A DNA stretch of 64,000 bases, from positions 558,001 through 622,000 of the forward strand of contig JAGFBZ010001932.1 of the NCBI GenBank assembly GCA_018398805.1. Reading direction: 5' to 3'. Shown here in pieces: positions 60,777-64,000 of the stretch (the stretch's first letter is position 1; every line of letters begins with the position of its first letter). Made by a program: the position numbers and the translations under genes. The stretch comes from Hirundichthys speculiger (Eukaryota > Chordata > Actinopteri > Beloniformes > Exocoetidae). Below the pieces are notes generated by a model. That model saw only the letters and a list, made by a program, of their open reading frames with translations, was not told where the DNA came from and ran no database searches.

Positions 60777-63410
60777 TCATTTGCAGAGGGGTTTCTTACA
60801 CTCAAACAGTAGTGGGTAGACCTGCTCCACTGCTGTTGCAACATTCTGCACATTTGGTCCTAAAACACCATGTAAGGTGGAGGGAGGGGGGGGGGGGGTG
60901 GTGGTTACACAGAGCAGAAACTAAATGAAAACACTTTACAAGTGGCATTGCAATAACAGAAACGGCAGATCAAAACTTTCATGGTGTGGATTAGGCTTAG
61001 CTTAATGCAAACAGCACACAAACTATTTATTTCTGGAAAAATTCTTTGAAGAATTGGGTTATTTACAAACCGCTCTTCTGATAACAGCCTATGAAAGTGC
61101 TTTATGACAACATGACCTCAATCCCTTAAACTTGTGTGCCCTCTAGTTATATACAATAATGTAAAGAAGAAAAAAAAAGTAGACCCTCTATTAGTTCCAG
61201 GATTTTAACTTCCAGGACATAAGAATAACACAAATCCTTAACAGGTCTTAAAATGAGGTGAATGCTATCATGAAAAAAACGTGAGTGAGAAGATTAGTAT
61301 AACTTTCTATAAGAATTAAGAGGTTAAGTAGCAGCCATGATTAACTAATCACCAGCAAGTAGAGCTGCATGATTTTAAGACCTGAACAGATCTTAATGTT
61401 TTTTGTTTTATGTCTTGATTGTGTTATTTTTGACAGATGTTGTAAATGCAATTTGATTTGCATAACTTGTCAAGCTTCAATTTATTATTCTTTATATTAA
61501 AAATACTACTAGCAGTGGACCAGCACTACTTCTGTGTGCCTTTTTTTTTTTTGCATCATATTCTTTGTACTGTTGCCTAAGGCGCTTTCATAGACGTTGG
61601 CACATGTTCATTGCGTTGCCACAGGAAGTAGAAAAATAATCAAAAATAATCAGTTTGAGCTCCATAAATACTTGTGACCTTCGCAATGTGCTAATTGCAT
61701 CAGTTAAATTGTAATTTCGATTTCAAATTTAATAGTATTTAAGCCCTAGTCCAGATATGTACAACCTTAGAACGATAAGAGGGTTTTCATGCTTTCTAAA
61801 AGGACTGAAAAAAGGAGGGTAAGCAGGGTCAATGCGTGTAATTATGTGAGAGTTACATACCTGTGACTGTGAGGCTGCCAGTAGAAAACACTTGTATAGT
61901 AGCCTTTAGATTTTTGATCCTGTATGTCGCAGCAGGATGGAGCTCAGGTTCATAACTGACACAAGTAAAATAAAAAAGATGGTGAAGCACATGAGAGGCT
62001 TTCGGTGAACTTACAGCATTAAGAATATGTTAAGAGATTACTACACTCCATTTATTAGAGGCTGGTGAAAACAATGACACTCACAAATGACATCACAATA
62101 ATGCTTTCTGAATAGTGGAGCCATGTCACACAGAAAAGCAGACTTGTGCTTCAACCACTAGAGGTCATCCTACTGTTGTAACATGTTTAAAAAGTGACAA
62201 AGCACTAAAAAGAGGAGCACATGACCACTTGACCCTACCTATCACTTAGATACTTAAAATACTATTGATATTAATAATTTATCCTTACTGAACTGTATCA
62301 ATGCTATAGTACAGAAATACTACTGTAACAAGGAAGTAAAATTGCTGCAGTTAAAGTTGGCCTGAAAGTAAGTTACATTGTACTTAAAGTTCCTCAACCA
62401 GACTGATTAGATAGAAAGGCCAGTTTTGGACTCAAAGTTGCTTATAATTACTAATCCAATTAAGTATACATCATCGTAACGCAGCAGGTGGAGCTGTTTA
62501 AGTAGTTTATATACCTCAGGGCAGGGCTGGGAGATATGACCCCAAATCAATCATGATTAATTGAATGTTACCTTGATTACCATTAATAACCGATGATTTT
62601 TGTTTTGTTTTATTTTTTTGCCCTCATCGATCACTGATTAGGATTTTGGTGAAAATATGTTGAAGTATTAACTCTAGGATCTTTTTCTGTTGAAGAGAAC
62701 ATATCTTTGTGATTGAAATATTTAGTGAGTTTCCTTTGCTGACTTTACAAACAACTGAAATAACTGACACAAGCAAGATGACACTGGTTATACAGTAGGC
62801 GCTGAATGCCTTTTATGATTAATTTTTGACTGATTGCCCAGTCCTACCTCAGAGTACTTTAATGGAGAGAAATTATTATATGTATTTATATCAGTTTTTA
62901 ATTTTGTCAGTTTAATAATGTAATGGAATGTAAACATCATGATCTATAATATCATTTCTGATGTTATGTTCTGACATAAAAGAAAAACGTTTGGTGAGCA
63001 AAGTAGGCATGATAAGCTGTTGCTTCAGCTTACACCTTTTTTTTGCATCAAAAGTTGCTGAGAAGTCGCTTTGCAAATTTTATGATAAATAGATTTTATT
63101 TTCAGGCATTTTCATGAACATTACTGAGTTAAATTTAATTTTAAATAGAGATTTGTTTTTTTTTTTGTTTTTTTTCAACATTTGTAGAAAGCTAAACTGG
63201 CACCATAGATGACATCTAAATATTACCCAAACTTCTCACAAAAGGAATATAGCTTCTTTAGTGACCAAAATGACAATCGTGATTGTGATGTACGCTAATG
63301 TGTTACCTGGCAATGGGCCGGTTGTTCTTTGTGAAGTCTATAAGGTGGACCGCAAACGGCATGGAGCACACTGCCAGCACATTCACAACTCTGAAAGCTG
63401 AAAACCTCAC
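60777..63410 (-). CDS. tbpl1: TBP-like protein 1 (TLF/TRF2), C-terminal half
   Basis: TBPL1 is a TATA-binding-protein relative that binds TFIIA and TFIIB and directs transcription from TATA-less promoters in early development and spermatogenesis. Three minus-strand exons are present: 63307-63410, 61861-61955 and 60777-60859, with correct splice sites and matching phases. They encode 93 residues: VRFSAFRVVNVLAVCSMPF, then FTKNNRPIASYEPELHPAA, RIKNLKATIQVFSTGSLTV, and GPNVQNVATAVEQVYPLLF, ending ECKKPLCK. This is the second of the two pseudo-symmetric halves of the TBP-like core. The human protein is 186 residues, so the first half is missing; it lies beyond the right edge of the window. No frame breaks are seen. 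The C-terminal four residues differ from human. Confidence 0.92.
60887..60900. repeat. G-rich homopolymer tract
   Basis: A run of G residues in the last TBPL1 intron, just upstream (in gene orientation) of its final acceptor. Its length is uncertain because of homopolymer reading. Confidence 0.6.
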
Positions 63411-64000
63411 CTGAAAAGACAACATATAAGCACAGCCAAGGATATGAATACATTTACAAGTTCCTACAGAGTATGATCCTGGCCACGATAACAAGTAATG
63501 GCAGGTGCAGTGTATTCATATGTAAGTTTACTTTGTGTAAATGCCAGTCAATGCTATCATGATTTTAGTGAATTGTATTTAGTGAATTGCAATGCAAAAC
63601 TGGATCATGAGGCAGATTCTATCAGGGAATGGCTTTATCTGCAATTTTTGAAAACTCTTATGGTTATTTATTTGAGAAGAATCTTAGAACAGCAGTAGAG
63701 ACAGAACCTGTCCTGGCACAAATGAGTAGTAAAAGAAAAAAATTACAAAATCAAATGAGGCACAAGTTTTTTTTTTTTTGTTGTCCATGCTGAATGTAAA
63801 GCAAAAACTGTAAAACACTAACCTGCCACAGGCTAACTTACAGTCACTATTAACTGAGTCAGTGTTTGGAAATGATTACAAACAGTAATGTTTGAAAGTT
63901 TGTAATACTGCACAGCAATAACCTTCTCAGATTTAAGATCTAATGGTTTGCTGATATACAAAATTAACCATTTTAGTTAAGTTTGAATTTGTATTAAAAT
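63411..64000 (-). other. TBPL1 intron
   Basis: No further TBPL1 exon could be found here. The expected preceding exon would encode a segment ending in a Lys-Leu-Gly-Phe-Gln-like sequence and is absent. The open frame 63498-63698 is unsupported. Confidence 0.5.

Overview
The window is nuclear DNA from a vertebrate, almost certainly a ray-finned (teleost) fish. The genes have short coding exons with GT-AG introns, long AT-rich introns, many microsatellites, and Tc1/mariner, hAT and tRNA-SINE repeats of kinds that are common in fish. The gene order SGK1 (+), SLC2A12 (+), TBPL1 (-) matches the human chromosome 6q23 block read from the other side. All gene identities rest on reading translated exons against remembered family sequences; no search was run.

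Layout. 1-30.4 kb is the upstream half of SGK1. It holds widely spaced 5' exons (1485, 16567 and 20836) that resemble the long, membrane-targeted neuronal isoform, plus a possible alternative first exon at 28674. The compact kinase gene, with a TATA promoter, runs from 30.45 to 33.53 kb, with its 3'UTR to about 34.75 kb. 34.7-48 kb is repeat-rich: a hAT MITE, a decayed Tc1/mariner copy, a tRNA-SINE with target duplication, and a 2.7-kb Ginger-like DNA transposon with a gypsy-type integrase and an OTU protease domain. It also holds a two-exon 3' gene end that I could not name. 48.1-58.6 kb is SLC2A12 (GLUT12), with Tc1, Tigger-like and hAT insertions in its introns. 60.8-63.4 kb is the 3' half of TBPL1 on the minus strand, convergent with SLC2A12; its 5' exons lie beyond the window.

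The coding exons of SGK1 and SLC2A12 contain four or five single-base frame changes. All can be explained by one extra base, which suggests residual assembly indels rather than two dead genes. The least ordinary object is the Ginger-like element at 40756-43455: complete ends, a 5-bp target duplication, and terminal repeats built from an array of a CAAACGTAATAA-type motif.
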